This document shows positions 37,731-47,085 of a DNA stretch of 64,000 nucleotides, piece by piece. Below the pieces are notes generated by a model. It worked only from the letters and a program-made list of their open reading frames with translations, was not told the origin of the DNA and made no database searches. Source of the stretch: Synechococcales cyanobacterium C42_A2020_086 (GTDB lineage: Bacteria; Cyanobacteriota; Cyanobacteriia; Elainellales; Elainellaceae). Within the stretch, counting starts at the first letter, position 1. The number at the start of each line of letters is the position of its first letter. A program made the translations under genes and the position numbers. The stretch spans positions 223,045 to 287,044 of the forward strand of contig JACYLU010000008.1 in NCBI GenBank assembly GCA_015272325.1. The letters are read 5' to 3'.

Positions 37731-38126
37731 CTAGATTCGCACCACCGAAAGCAGCACTTCGCCTTCGTTGTCGTCTAGATAGGTATCGAGGAAGAACGCG
37801 CACAGAGTCGCAGGTTCCAAAACCTCTAGCGTCAGCGTGTCATCGTAGCCATTCAACGTAGACCAAGTTGCACCCACCTCGACGTTTGTTTTCTTGTTGA
37901 CCACCTTGCCACCGTAGATCCAGAGCAGCACAATCGGTTCGCCGTGGTGCCCCGAATCCGAACGATAGTTAAAGCTACCGCCACGAATTTTGACCACATT
38001 CGTACCGGGTTCGAGCGTTGTACTCACGGCGGTTTCCTGCTGGATACGGCGCATCAATTCCGGATCCAGGTAGAAGCAGTTGCGCTTACTGTGAACAGTC
38101 AAATCGGTGACCACACACCCTTCCAT
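37731..38126 (-). CDS. Free copy of the cluster's C-terminal domain, unknown function
   Basis: The 131-residue soluble protein (DLTVHSKRNCFYLDPELMRR; GEPIVLLWIYGGKVVNKKT; TWSTLNGYDDTLTLEVLEP) aligns along its whole length with the last ~130 residues of the adjacent 949-residue protein, for example TWSSLNGYDETLTLEVLEP there. It looks like a compact beta-rich domain. I do not know its function. It sits between the two PstS-like fusions, on the same strand, with gaps of 261 and about 98 nt. Confidence 0.8.
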   Translation of the reverse strand: MEGCVVTDLTVHSKRNCFYLDPELMRRIQQETAVSTTLEPGTNVVKIRGGSFNYRSDSGHHGEPIVLLWIYGGKVVNKKTNVEVGATWSTLNGYDDTLTLEVLEPATLCAFFLDTYLDDNEGEVLLSVVRI

Positions 38127-38387
38127 AGAAATTACCTCGTTAATAACTGGGTTGATCTCCGGCGAAATAACCGGGTTAACAGGTGGATTGTCAATCGGAT
38201 AAACAGAGATGTTTTCCTTTAGTGCGGGAGCCGTTTGATCTGAACCAAATTGAATTGAACCAAGTTGAGATAAATCAGGTAAATCAGATGAATCAAGAGA
38301 AGCAGCACCAATCAGGGTTGAATCAGCTCGACCGGGATCGATTGATTCAGGGGGTTGTCCGGTGGGTCCGGCAGGGGGATTGGTCAG
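38127..38387. other. Intergenic region with AT-rich short repeats
   Basis: The 261 nt carry AATAACTGGGTT and AATAACCGGGTT (near 38141 and 38165) and a stretch rich in AAATCAG/TTGAACCAA-type words (about 38240-38340). A plus-strand frame there reads as Asn/Gln repeats and is judged non-coding. Confidence 0.4.
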
Positions 38388-41300
38388 CTAAGTAGGAGCG
38401 AACTCCGGCAGCGGCTGAGCAAAAGACTCAATCCGCCAAATCTCCTGGCAGTAGTCGCGAATTGCCCGATCCGACGAGAATTGCCCGATCCGTGCCGTAT
38501 TCAGAATCGACATCCGTGTCCAACGTTCTGAATCTTGATAGACTAGCCCAACTTGGTCCTGACAATCAACGTAGGCAGCGTAATCAGCGAGCAGTTTATA
38601 TTGATCTGGATAGAGCAGCAGGTTAACCAAGGGGCGAAACAGCTCCCTATCGCCTGCCGACAGCGCCCCAGACTCTATTAGATCTATAACTGCCTTCAGG
38701 TCAGCGTTGGACTGGTAATACTCGCTTGGCTGGTAGCCCGCTGCTTGCAGGCTAGCAACTTCCGAAACCGTTAACCCAAACTCAAAGAAATTCTCTGCGC
38801 CCACCGCATCCCGCAGCTCCAGGTTAGACCCATCGGGAGTGCCCATGATCAGAGAGCCGTTCATGGCATAAATCAGGTTGCCAGTGCTGCAGGCCTCCGT
38901 ACCCGCCAGCGAGATATATTCTGCCAGATCCGCTGCCGGATAAATTGTCTGCGCCACTTTAATATTGTAATTGCGAATGAAAACCACCTTTAATCGTCCA
39001 TTCACATCGGGATCAGAGTTGATCACTTGAGCGACCGCATGGATCAGCCGAATCATCAGCTTCGCTGTGAAATAGTCAGGTGCGGCTTTCCCCGCAAAAA
39101 TAAACGTACGTGGCGTCAGGGACAGAGCAGGATTCGCTTTCAGACGACGATATAGCGTCAGGATGTGCAGCACATTCAAATGCTGACGTTTGTACTCGTG
39201 CAGCCGCATCGTATGGACATCAAACAATGAATTGACATCAACTTCGATGCCGTTATGCTGGCGAATATAAGCTGCAAGTGCTTGCTTGTTAGTCTGCTTC
39301 ACCTGCCGCCAGTCCGAGCGAAACTGAGCATCTTCTACAAAGGGTTCCAACTGCCGCAGACGCGATAAATGGGTAATCCAACCATCACCAATGCGGTGGC
39401 AGATCAAGTCTGCTAGTTGTGGATTGATCAGCAGCAAGAAACGCCGTGGGGAAACGCCATTAGTTTTATTGCTGAACTTCTGGGGATATAGCTCGTAGAA
39501 ATCTCGCAACAGCATAGACTGAAGCAGCTGAGTATGCAGTTGAGAAACCCCATTGATACTATGGCTGCCCACGCAGGCCAAATAGGTAGTCCGCACATAA
39601 CGCTCGCCTCGCTCATCAATCAGCGACATCCGCGCGACTCGCTCGGGATCATTCGGATACTGCGACCGCACGTGATCGAGGAAGCGATTGTTGATCTCAA
39701 AGATGATTTCTAGGTGACGCGGCAACAATCGACCAAAGATCTCTAGCGTCCAGCAATCATCTAGGGTTTCTGGCAACAAGCTGTGATTGGTGTAGGCAAA
39801 GCTGCGTTGCGTCACTGCCCAGGCTTGCTCCCAGGGCAACTGGTGCTGATCGAGCAGGAGCCGCATCAGCTCTACAACGGCTAAGGTAGGGTCGGTGTCG
39901 TTGAGCTGAATTGCCATCCGCTCGGGCAGCGTGTCTGGGCGGCCTCCCGCTTGCAGATGCAGCCGCAAGACATCCTGCATCGCGCAGGACACCAGGAAAA
40001 ACTGCTGCTTCAGCCGCTGTTCTTTGCCTTGCTGCTCCACATCCACGGGATAGAGCACCTGACAGAGCTGCTGCGAATCAGCCGTTTTCCACAGTCGCAT
40101 CAGGTTCACCGTGCCTGTGCGGTAGCCGGAGACGGGAGTGTCGTAGGGGATGCCTGTTACTTGCTCAGCGACTAGCCAGCGCACACAGTAGCGATTTTGC
40201 TCATCTAGGTAGGCTTCGCTGTGTCCACCAAAACCAACGGTCACGGCGGCTTCTGGGCGTTCGCGTTCCCAAGGACTGCCATACCGCAACCAGCTACCCG
40301 GGATTTCCACCTGCCAGCCGTCGCGGATGTCTTGATCAAAAATACCGTATTGGTACCGAATACCATAGCCAATAGCCGGCACATTAGCCGTTGCCAGCGA
40401 GTCCAGGTAGCAGGACATCAGCCGCCCCAGCCCCCCCTTGCCCAGCCCTGGTTCTGCTTCCTGTTGCAGCAATTCATCGAGATCCAGTCCCATCTCCTGC
40501 AGCGTTTGCCGAACCGACGTCGAGATGCCTAGATTCAGCAGATGGTTGGCAAGGTGAGGTCCGGGCATGTACTCGGCAGACAGCTCGATCACCAAGCGTG
40601 AGCCAGGCTGAGCGAGAGCAACCTCGGGCAAATCCTGCTGCAAGAGCTGATCGCACACTACCTGCGCCAATGCGGTATAGCGTTCTTGGGGAGTAGCGGT
40701 CTCCACTGTCTTGCCGGAGCTTTGCAGATAGCCGAGAAAAGACTGCTGCAACGATTCAACTCCAGCGGGCGGCACGGGTGGCGGGGTCGCAATGACTGCT
40801 GTCTCTATTGTCTCTGGCAAATCTGTCTTCGGCAAATCTGCTGATTCTGGGAGTTCTGGCACATCGGCGGTGGCTGATTCGATCGCTGGAAGCTCGCCAT
40901 GACTGACCTCCGTTGCGGCGTCTGCGGTCTGTAGAGCGTCTACTTCGGTGTCTACCTCGGTCGCTGCAATTTCCTCTGTTACTTCAGTTGTGTCGGTTGT
41001 GCCCAGCGGTGCCCCAGAGACCGAAGCGACCGGGACAACATCAATAGGGCTGACCTGCAAAACCTCGGTGGCATCTCCCGCTTCGTCTGAAACCTCCTCC
41101 AGCACCGCCTCAATCACCTCGGCTGCTCCGGTGCTCTCAGGATCGAGGGGTGGGGCTAGCTCCTCTGCCGTTACCCAGGTTGCCTCTGCCGTTTCTTCTC
41201 CTGGCTGCATGGCTCTGGGCGTCGCAGCAGGTAAGTCAATCTGTTCTGCCCCGGCAGGAGAGGACGTTGCTGGTGGAGGAGCGGCCGGTGGGGCAGCCCT

Positions 41301-43043
41301 AGACCCCGATTCCCCTGGAGGCACTGGTGCTGGTTGAGCCACACCGAGCTGCCAACGGCGGTTCAGCAGCCAGCGCACCAACCCACCCAGCAGTAGGACT
41401 GGTAGCCCTAGCCCCAACCACAGCGGCACTCGCTTATGGGCACCTCGGCGAGAATCCAACGGGCGAGATGGGGCAGCAGCATCAGGCAGGCTCACTGGAG
41501 CCAACACCTCGGGGGCGGTGACAATACCCGGCTCGACCACAGGAATCGGCTGAGCAACGGGAGCCTCGGCAGGGAGGAGAGCAATTTTTCCGGGCGGCAC
41601 CGGCTTAATGACTCGCGATGCAGTCGGTTCTCGCTTAGGTGTTGGTTCAGCTTGAGAGTCTGGAGCGGATGTAGCAGCGGGAACCTCAACGGCCGCAGCA
41701 TCGGCATGGGTGGCGGCGGGTTGGGTCTGGTTCTCGGGCAGGGGGTTCACCATGGAAGGCTGAACCTTGCGGCTGCCCTCGCGATCGGGAGCAGTGGTGT
41801 CAGCGGTCGTTGGTTCGGTTACCTGGTCCGCCGCGTCAACTCTGTCCGTCTGCACTGGCTCTGCTGCCATCGGCTCGCTAATGTGGTCCGGAGCGGCTGG
41901 TGGGACCGGCTGGTGGTCTTGAGGTGGGAGTTGCAGCTCGCGAGGTTCAACCGTTGTTGGGGCGATTGCTGTCTCTGCGGCAGGCAATGGTTCCGAGGTG
42001 AGGGAAGCTGCCATCGGAGCAGCCAGGGCCGCAACAATAGCCTGAAGCTCTGCCCTCTTGGCCGTAGCAATGGCGGTTTGCCCAACGGGTGCGATCGCAA
42101 GGCTAAGAAACGACTGGGCGGCGGAATCGCTGGCGGCTTTGAAGGCATAGCTCTGCTGCTGCACATACGGATAGCGGGCATCTTCCGGCAGCGTTTCTTG
42201 CAGAACGGCAATCTTAACCAAGCGAACGGCAGCATCCTCGGGAAGTTGATCGGCAATCGCATAGCTAATGCCGTCGCTGCCCAGCTCGCGAATCACGGCT
42301 GCTGTATCATCGGTGTCTAGCTGCACCCGATTGGCGAACCGCAGGCGAAGGGACTGCGCCGCCGAGGGCAAAATGCCATACTGACTCAAGGCCAGACGAG
42401 TTTCGCTGGTGTCTGGGCGATCGATCACTCGAATTGGTCCTGCTGCGCCTCCCACGTCAGACCAGTCTGTAATAGTGCCCTGAAAAATCTCGGCCAGTTG
42501 TTCAACTGTCAGGGCACCCCGAAAGGGATTGTCGCGCCCAATTAAAATCGCAATTTTTTCCTGCGCAATCGGAATTTCGATCAGCCCTTGTGCTTTTTCC
42601 TGCGGCGTCAGCGAACGGCTAATGGCAGCCAGATCGATTTCTTCATTGAGTAATGCCTCTAGGGCAGCTTCGGTGCCACGAGCGGTAACGGTGACCTTGG
42701 TATCAGGGAAGCGCGACTCATAGCGCTGTTTTAGCTGCTCGTTGATCCGCTGCATCTCGCGGGAGCCGTCAATTCGCAGCGTGTTTTCTGAATGCGGTGC
42801 TTCGGTAGCGCCCCCTACAGAAGCAGCACTGGATGGAGTAGCACTACGCCCCTCAATGGTAATCAGGGAGATGAGATCGACCGGAGGATTTGCTGCAGGA
42901 CTAGCCGCATACATTTCACGGTTGAGGTGAGCCATAACCACCGGAGCTGCTGCCCCGGCCGGAGTAAAGGCAAGAAGTGGCACTTGGGCAATGGTCAACC
43001 AGAACACCCATTTCAGGAAAGAGGAAGTGCTTTTCCGCAGCAT
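38388..43043 (-). CDS. PstS-like phosphate-binding domain fused through a membrane helix to a glycogen phosphorylase domain lacking the PLP lysine
   Basis: The protein has 1551 residues: signal/anchor helix (about 8-34); PstS-like binding domain (88-315, LTVEQLAEIFQGTITDWSD, GPIRVIDRPDTSETRLAL); Pro/Ala linker; one membrane helix (541-560) between basic flanks; long acidic linker (600-750); and a GT35 glycogen phosphorylase domain (about 763-1551). The last is recognised by GLGRLMSCYLDSLATANVPA, YGIRYQYGIFDQ, TNHSLLPETLD, KFSNKTNGVSPRRFL and HEYKRQ. Key residues of phosphorylase (rabbit numbering) are changed: PLP Lys680 is Ile1391 (STGNLIYAMNG), Lys568 is Met1279, Ser674/Gly675 are Cys1385/Ser1386, Asn133 is Lys869, His341 is Asp1051. 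His377, Arg569 and Lys574 equivalents remain. Classical PLP catalysis is not expected. It is first in a three-gene cluster. Confidence 0.93.
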   Translation of the reverse strand: MLRKSTSSFLKWVFWLTIAQVPLLAFTPAGAAAPVVMAHLNREMYAASPAANPPVDLISLITIEGRSATPSSAASVGGATEAPHSENTLRIDGSREMQRINEQLKQRYESRFPDTKVTVTARGTEAALEALLNEEIDLAAISRSLTPQEKAQGLIEIPIAQEKIAILIGRDNPFRGALTVEQLAEIFQGTITDWSDVGGAAGPIRVIDRPDTSETRLALSQYGILPSAAQSLRLRFANRVQLDTDDTAAVIRELGSDGISYAIADQLPEDAAVRLVKIAVLQETLPEDARYPYVQQQSYAFKAASDSAAQSFLSLAIAPVGQTAIATAKRAELQAIVAALAAPMAASLTSEPLPAAETAIAPTTVEPRELQLPPQDHQPVPPAAPDHISEPMAAEPVQTDRVDAADQVTEPTTADTTAPDREGSRKVQPSMVNPLPENQTQPAATHADAAAVEVPAATSAPDSQAEPTPKREPTASRVIKPVPPGKIALLPAEAPVAQPIPVVEPGIVTAPEVLAPVSLPDAAAPSRPLDSRRGAHKRVPLWLGLGLPVLLLGGLVRWLLNRRWQLGVAQPAPVPPGESGSRAAPPAAPPPATSSPAGAEQIDLPAATPRAMQPGEETAEATWVTAEELAPPLDPESTGAAEVIEAVLEEVSDEAGDATEVLQVSPIDVVPVASVSGAPLGTTDTTEVTEEIAATEVDTEVDALQTADAATEVSHGELPAIESATADVPELPESADLPKTDLPETIETAVIATPPPVPPAGVESLQQSFLGYLQSSGKTVETATPQERYTALAQVVCDQLLQQDLPEVALAQPGSRLVIELSAEYMPGPHLANHLLNLGISTSVRQTLQEMGLDLDELLQQEAEPGLGKGGLGRLMSCYLDSLATANVPAIGYGIRYQYGIFDQDIRDGWQVEIPGSWLRYGSPWERERPEAAVTVGFGGHSEAYLDEQNRYCVRWLVAEQVTGIPYDTPVSGYRTGTVNLMRLWKTADSQQLCQVLYPVDVEQQGKEQRLKQQFFLVSCAMQDVLRLHLQAGGRPDTLPERMAIQLNDTDPTLAVVELMRLLLDQHQLPWEQAWAVTQRSFAYTNHSLLPETLDDCWTLEIFGRLLPRHLEIIFEINNRFLDHVRSQYPNDPERVARMSLIDERGERYVRTTYLACVGSHSINGVSQLHTQLLQSMLLRDFYELYPQKFSNKTNGVSPRRFLLLINPQLADLICHRIGDGWITHLSRLRQLEPFVEDAQFRSDWRQVKQTNKQALAAYIRQHNGIEVDVNSLFDVHTMRLHEYKRQHLNVLHILTLYRRLKANPALSLTPRTFIFAGKAAPDYFTAKLMIRLIHAVAQVINSDPDVNGRLKVVFIRNYNIKVAQTIYPAADLAEYISLAGTEACSTGNLIYAMNGSLIMGTPDGSNLELRDAVGAENFFEFGLTVSEVASLQAAGYQPSEYYQSNADLKAVIDLIESGALSAGDRELFRPLVNLLLYPDQYKLLADYAAYVDCQDQVGLVYQDSERWTRMSILNTARIGQFSSDRAIRDYCQEIWRIESFAQPLPEFAPT

Positions 43044-43616
43044 ACGTCACCATCGAACTCAGCGAAACGCTAGCGTCTGGGTAAAGTCGCCCAATGCTAT
43101 AGCTACTGGGCATCTTCTCAGGAAGCTTCTAAAAAAGAAAGCGGTGCCCGATACAATTGGCAATAAAACTTAATATTTTGATTGAATGGAGTTGAGCGCG
43201 GCAGCCGATTGGGCTAACAGATGCAGAAAGCGATGCCTCTATAAACTCCTATCGAGATGGCGTGAGATGGAGCTAGAGACGGATTTAGAGTTTCTTTGTT
43301 GATTCTTTTGTTGACTCTGTGTATATGGCGCGTGCAAGTGGTGGTCTCTGGTCACCCCTCGCAGAACCAGCAATGTTTATTCTTCTCTCTGTTTCATATA
43401 GATAACTCCTCATACCGAATATCTGTAATCGAGGGCACAATTCCAGTAGTTGCTTCTAGGTGTTGCTGATCCCCGCGTTTCCTTGGCTGGGTGCCCTGCT
43501 ATCAACGTGCTCCCCTCGAGGTCACCGAATAAGGTCACACAGCAGTCATCCGACGGTAGGAAGTGATAGCCGGGCTAACTTGCCATAGTGAAAACGGCAC
43601 TGAATCCGTTGGATGA
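43044..43616. other. Intergenic region between divergent genes
   Basis: The 573 nt upstream of the phosphorylase fusion must contain its promoter. I see no gene, tRNA or clear regulator box. I looked for tandem TTAACC-type Pho boxes, because of the phosphate-binding domains, and found none that was convincing. Confidence 0.4.
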
Positions 43617-43841
43617 ATGAAACTCAGGCACAAGCGGACTCGCCGCATCGGTTACTCTTTTGTGGATTGCATTATGGACAGGATATTGACCTTTTTGAAA
43701 TCGATTGTTGTCCTTTTTGGGTTGACCTGTCTGTTCTGCTGGGTTCTCAATAGAACAATCACTGCCGATCCGCTGCTAGCGTTTGTGTCATTTTTGGGTG
43801 GCATTCCGTTGATTTTATGGGGACTGGGATTAGTCGAATAG
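43617..43841 (+). CDS. Small two-helix membrane protein, unknown
   Basis: The frame encodes 74 residues. An ATG at 43674 (MDRILTFLKSIVVLFGLTC) leaves 55 residues with two hydrophobic helices, and is a likelier start than the Arg-rich upstream part. I do not recognise a family. No neighbour suggests a role. Confidence 0.55.
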   Translation: MKLRHKRTRRIGYSFVDCIMDRILTFLKSIVVLFGLTCLFCWVLNRTITADPLLAFVSFLGGIPLILWGLGLVE

Positions 43842-44000
43842 CCGTAGAGCGGTCGTGGGCCCAGTCTGCCCCTGTGGTTTCGGTCATGATCTAGGCGAAG
43901 AGGCCTTGAGTTCTGGGAAATGAGCTGCTATCTCTAGCTAGAGTTGGCAACTCCCTCCTAGATTGCCACCTGCTCATTGGTTGGTCCATCTTCAAACGAT

Positions 44001-44543
44001 ATGCGTGTAGAAGTCACCACTTGGTACCTGGAAATGCTGGACCCTAGCCAGTTGAATTTCTCCCCTCCAGGAGACTACGAGCTAAGGATTGAACAAGCGC
44101 GAATTCCTAGCCCCGAGCTGAGCCGATTTCTCTACAGTAGCGTCGGTGGCGACTGGTATTGGCTCGATCGCCTGACGTGGAATTATGACCAATGGATGCA
44201 GTATCTCGACCGCCCGGAACTAGAAACCTGGGTAGCCTACCTATCGGGCACGCCGGCGGGTTTTATCGAACTAGAGGCCCAGAATAACCGCAATGTCAAA
44301 GTTAATTACTTCGGGCTGCTGCGAGCGTTTATTGGCAAACGACTAGGCGGGCATCTGCTCAGTGTGGGAGTTGAGCGAGCCTGGGCCATGGGAGCACAGC
44401 GGGTTTGGCTGCATACCTGTAGCCTAGATGGACCAAATGCCCTCAATAATTACAAAGCCCGAGGCTTCAAAGTCTACAAATCGGTGGTGCGTGTAGAAAC
44501 CTTGCCCGATCGCCCGCCCGGACCTTGGGAGGGAGCCTATTAG
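44001..44543 (+). CDS. GNAT-family N-acetyltransferase
   Basis: From ATG 44001 the product is 180 residues. The acetyl-CoA site lies around YFGLLRAFIGKRLGGHLLSV (pyrophosphate-binding R/Q-x-x-G-x-G/A type), followed by RVWLHTCSLDGPNALNNYKA and GFKVYKS, the end of the GNAT core. The substrate is not predictable. Gene neighbours give no clue. Confidence 0.87.
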   Translation: MRVEVTTWYLEMLDPSQLNFSPPGDYELRIEQARIPSPELSRFLYSSVGGDWYWLDRLTWNYDQWMQYLDRPELETWVAYLSGTPAGFIELEAQNNRNVKVNYFGLLRAFIGKRLGGHLLSVGVERAWAMGAQRVWLHTCSLDGPNALNNYKARGFKVYKSVVRVETLPDRPPGPWEGAY

Positions 44544-44591
44544 TCGTATTAGTTGAGTTCAGTCCGATTTGATTGGTTTCTTGCTGTCAAT

Positions 44592-46721
44592 CTAGGCGGT
44601 AGGCGATAGGCGGACGAAGTCTGCTGCGGTTAATGGAGTAGTCACCCCCACCAGTTCTGCCAGCAGGACCTGCCCAAACTGAATCCGCGTCGAGGTGCTA
44701 GTTTGCACGAGCTGCAGTTGGTTGAAGTCCAGCGTCCCCACCAGCCCAATCCGGTCTCTGCCCAGTTCAAAATCGGTAATGGTGTCCGCTCCTTCGTTGT
44801 AGACCAGGGCATAGGTATCGGCTCCAGCACCGCCTGTCAAGCGATCGGCTCCGGCACCGCCCCAGAGCAGATCATCCCCATCGCCACCCACGAGCTGATC
44901 GCGGCCCGCTTCGCCATAGAGCGCGTCGTTGCCGCTGCCGCCCACCAACTGATCATCACCTGTTCCGCCGTAGAGCCGATCGTCGTCGCCGCCCGCTGTT
45001 GCCTGATCATTGCCAGCACCCGCCAGAATCAGGTCCATTCCGTTCCCCGTTTGGATCCGATCGTTGCCACCCCGCCCCAGAATCAGACTATTAAAATCTT
45101 CAACCGAAGACAGCACATCCGCCGCATCGCTGCCGCGAATCACTCGGGCATCGGCAGGAGCCGACAACACATCCAGGAAAATGGCGCTAGGAACGCCGTA
45201 GTTGCCCGCGGCATCAACGCTCTCCACAAACAGAGTATGGCGACCCGGAGCTAGATTGCTGGTGTCTACTGCCCCCACGAGCACTTCTGTGGTACTGTCG
45301 TATTTGCCATCTGCCACCGTCAGACTGTAGATCGGGATATCCGGCGTCCAGGAGGGGGCATTGACCGTGTAGCGAGCACCAGCAATTGGGCGCGGCTGCT
45401 TTTCGGCCTCTGAACCAGGACGGTTATTAGCAGCGTAGCGCGTAGCGTCAGCTGTGATGGTCAGCACTACCGAATTGGTAATTCCGGCAATTGCCTGGTT
45501 CTCGCTCAGGCTGAGGTTGAGGCTTTCGGGTCCAGCTGCCTGTTGGTAGGGACGATGAGCCGCCTTAGCTGCATACATCAAAGCCGACAACATCTGGGGT
45601 GCCGTGGTTTGTTCAAAGGTGGTGCTTGGCTCCAGGGGTTGGCTACCCAGTCGGGCGGTGTAGCTGGCAACCCGAAAATTTTTATAGACCCAGTCTGCTG
45701 GCGTCCCTGAGACCAACCCAGTACGGCTGGCTGGCTGCACTGTGTAGGCTGTGCCATCTGCCCGCTTCATGAACCCGCCCAGCTTTAATCCCAACGTGTG
45801 TAAACCTGCCGCATCAGGAGCCGTCGTTTCTGTCCAGTGCCAGGGGTAAAGCAGTGCATTGCCCTCGCTTAAGAGATGCAAGAACACACCCGCTCTGTCT
45901 TGGGCTAGCGGCACGTCGTCCGTGGAGGGTTGGGGCGCAAAACTATCCCGTACAAAACTATCCCGTAAATAGTCTCGCAGCGCCTGAGTCTCCGGCTCCG
46001 AGAAGGGAGCTGATCCGGCATAAACCGGAGAGGCTGGATCGCTACTCGCGCCCACGGTGCCCCATTGAACGTCAAAATTGCGATTGAGATTGACGCCATA
46101 GCTGGGAAAGGGAGCAGCAGTCGAGCCGATTGGTGGAGTGGGGTTGGTGTTTTTTGACCATGGCGTTCCCTGCTCAGACTGTCTGCGCCCGTCTGGATTG
46201 ACGATGGGCAGCAAGCGAATATCCCGGTAGTCGAGTAGCCACGTTGCATCGGCATCCACACCATATCCGGCGACGAGCAGCTCGGCAAAGCGAGCGACGA
46301 TTTCGGTTGTGGCATAGGCTCCGCCTTGGCTACCTGCCTGTACCAACAGCACCGGCTTTGCGGGGACCTGAGGGGCTACCTGTTCCGGGAGAGAGGGCTG
46401 GAGAACGAAGCGATTGGGTAAGCGACGAGTCAGCCGCAGCGCGTAAAGATCAAATCCGGCGGCTCCGCCCGGTGTCAGCTTGTCGTAGCTGTCGCCAATG
46501 TCGGTCCAGGTTGCCAAGTCCGGATTTTGAGCCGCCAGCCGAGCTAAATCGCGGTAGGTCGCGTCTAGAGTACGATAGCTAGGCTCAGCAGCGGAACTGC
46601 CATCTGAGGCAGGGGGCAGTTGGAGAGCTAGGCTAGAATCAGCTCTGCTAGGGGCGTCTGGGTGTGTCGCAAGGGAAGCGACCGCATCTAGAGAGGACGC
46701 AGCAATGACGGGTGTACTCAC
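44592..46721 (-). CDS. RTX-repeat protein with a degenerate M14 carboxypeptidase-like domain
   Basis: The 709-residue protein has an M14-like domain (about 47-395), a beta-sandwich-like stretch (400-515) and a C-terminal series of calcium-binding RTX nonapeptides (about 548-636, GGTGDDQLVGGSGNDALYG and relatives). RTX tails point to type I secretion; no N-terminal signal peptide is seen. The M14 domain keeps NPDGRRQ, the substrate-binding NLNRNF (Arg214) and one zinc His (His282, FLHLLSEGNALLYPW). But where M14 enzymes have H-x-x-E, this reads SQGGAYATTE, and the catalytic Glu position reads YTARLG. It is probably not an active zinc peptidase. Confidence 0.85.
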   Translation of the reverse strand: MSTPVIAASSLDAVASLATHPDAPSRADSSLALQLPPASDGSSAAEPSYRTLDATYRDLARLAAQNPDLATWTDIGDSYDKLTPGGAAGFDLYALRLTRRLPNRFVLQPSLPEQVAPQVPAKPVLLVQAGSQGGAYATTEIVARFAELLVAGYGVDADATWLLDYRDIRLLPIVNPDGRRQSEQGTPWSKNTNPTPPIGSTAAPFPSYGVNLNRNFDVQWGTVGASSDPASPVYAGSAPFSEPETQALRDYLRDSFVRDSFAPQPSTDDVPLAQDRAGVFLHLLSEGNALLYPWHWTETTAPDAAGLHTLGLKLGGFMKRADGTAYTVQPASRTGLVSGTPADWVYKNFRVASYTARLGSQPLEPSTTFEQTTAPQMLSALMYAAKAAHRPYQQAAGPESLNLSLSENQAIAGITNSVVLTITADATRYAANNRPGSEAEKQPRPIAGARYTVNAPSWTPDIPIYSLTVADGKYDSTTEVLVGAVDTSNLAPGRHTLFVESVDAAGNYGVPSAIFLDVLSAPADARVIRGSDAADVLSSVEDFNSLILGRGGNDRIQTGNGMDLILAGAGNDQATAGGDDDRLYGGTGDDQLVGGSGNDALYGEAGRDQLVGGDGDDLLWGGAGADRLTGGAGADTYALVYNEGADTITDFELGRDRIGLVGTLDFNQLQLVQTSTSTRIQFGQVLLAELVGVTTPLTAADFVRLSPTA

Positions 46722-47085
46722 AGTTGGGTAAACAGTACGTTAAGTAGGGTAGAGAGAACTAGTGAAATTAGAAAAAATCATTCAGGGCCATTGCTCAAGA
46801 TGGGGAAAACGATAGCCCCACCGAAAGCCCAGGAAACCCAGCGATGCACACCTGAAATCCAGTAAACCGTGTTTCTCGTAGAGCGACTGTCAAGATTTCA
46901 TGAACTAGAATTGGCAATGTGCTGAGCTAAGGCACTGAACCGGATGACTCCCGGAGGCTGTTGCCGGAATCATGCTTGAACTCTACCTAGGCAGGACCCG
47001 GCTGCGGCTGACTCCTCTCGCGGCTGCTCCTCCGGTGTGGCACCATAGGACATGAATGGAGACTGGCTAGACGGGAACATCCTCG
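46722..47085. other. Intergenic region between divergent genes
   Basis: These 364 nt separate the RTX protein and the response regulator, which are divergent. A GC-rich stretch at 46940-47045 has small complementary words (CCGGATGAC..CCGGAAT type) but no clear hairpin or gene. Confidence 0.4.

Noticed and set aside
38183..38395. Plus-strand frame rich in Asn/Gln repeats
   Set aside because: It is explained by short AT-rich DNA repeats between the 131-residue gene and the phosphorylase fusion.
43044..43616. Pho box upstream of the phosphate-binding fusion
   Set aside because: I looked for tandem TTAACC-type repeats on both strands and found none with the right spacing.
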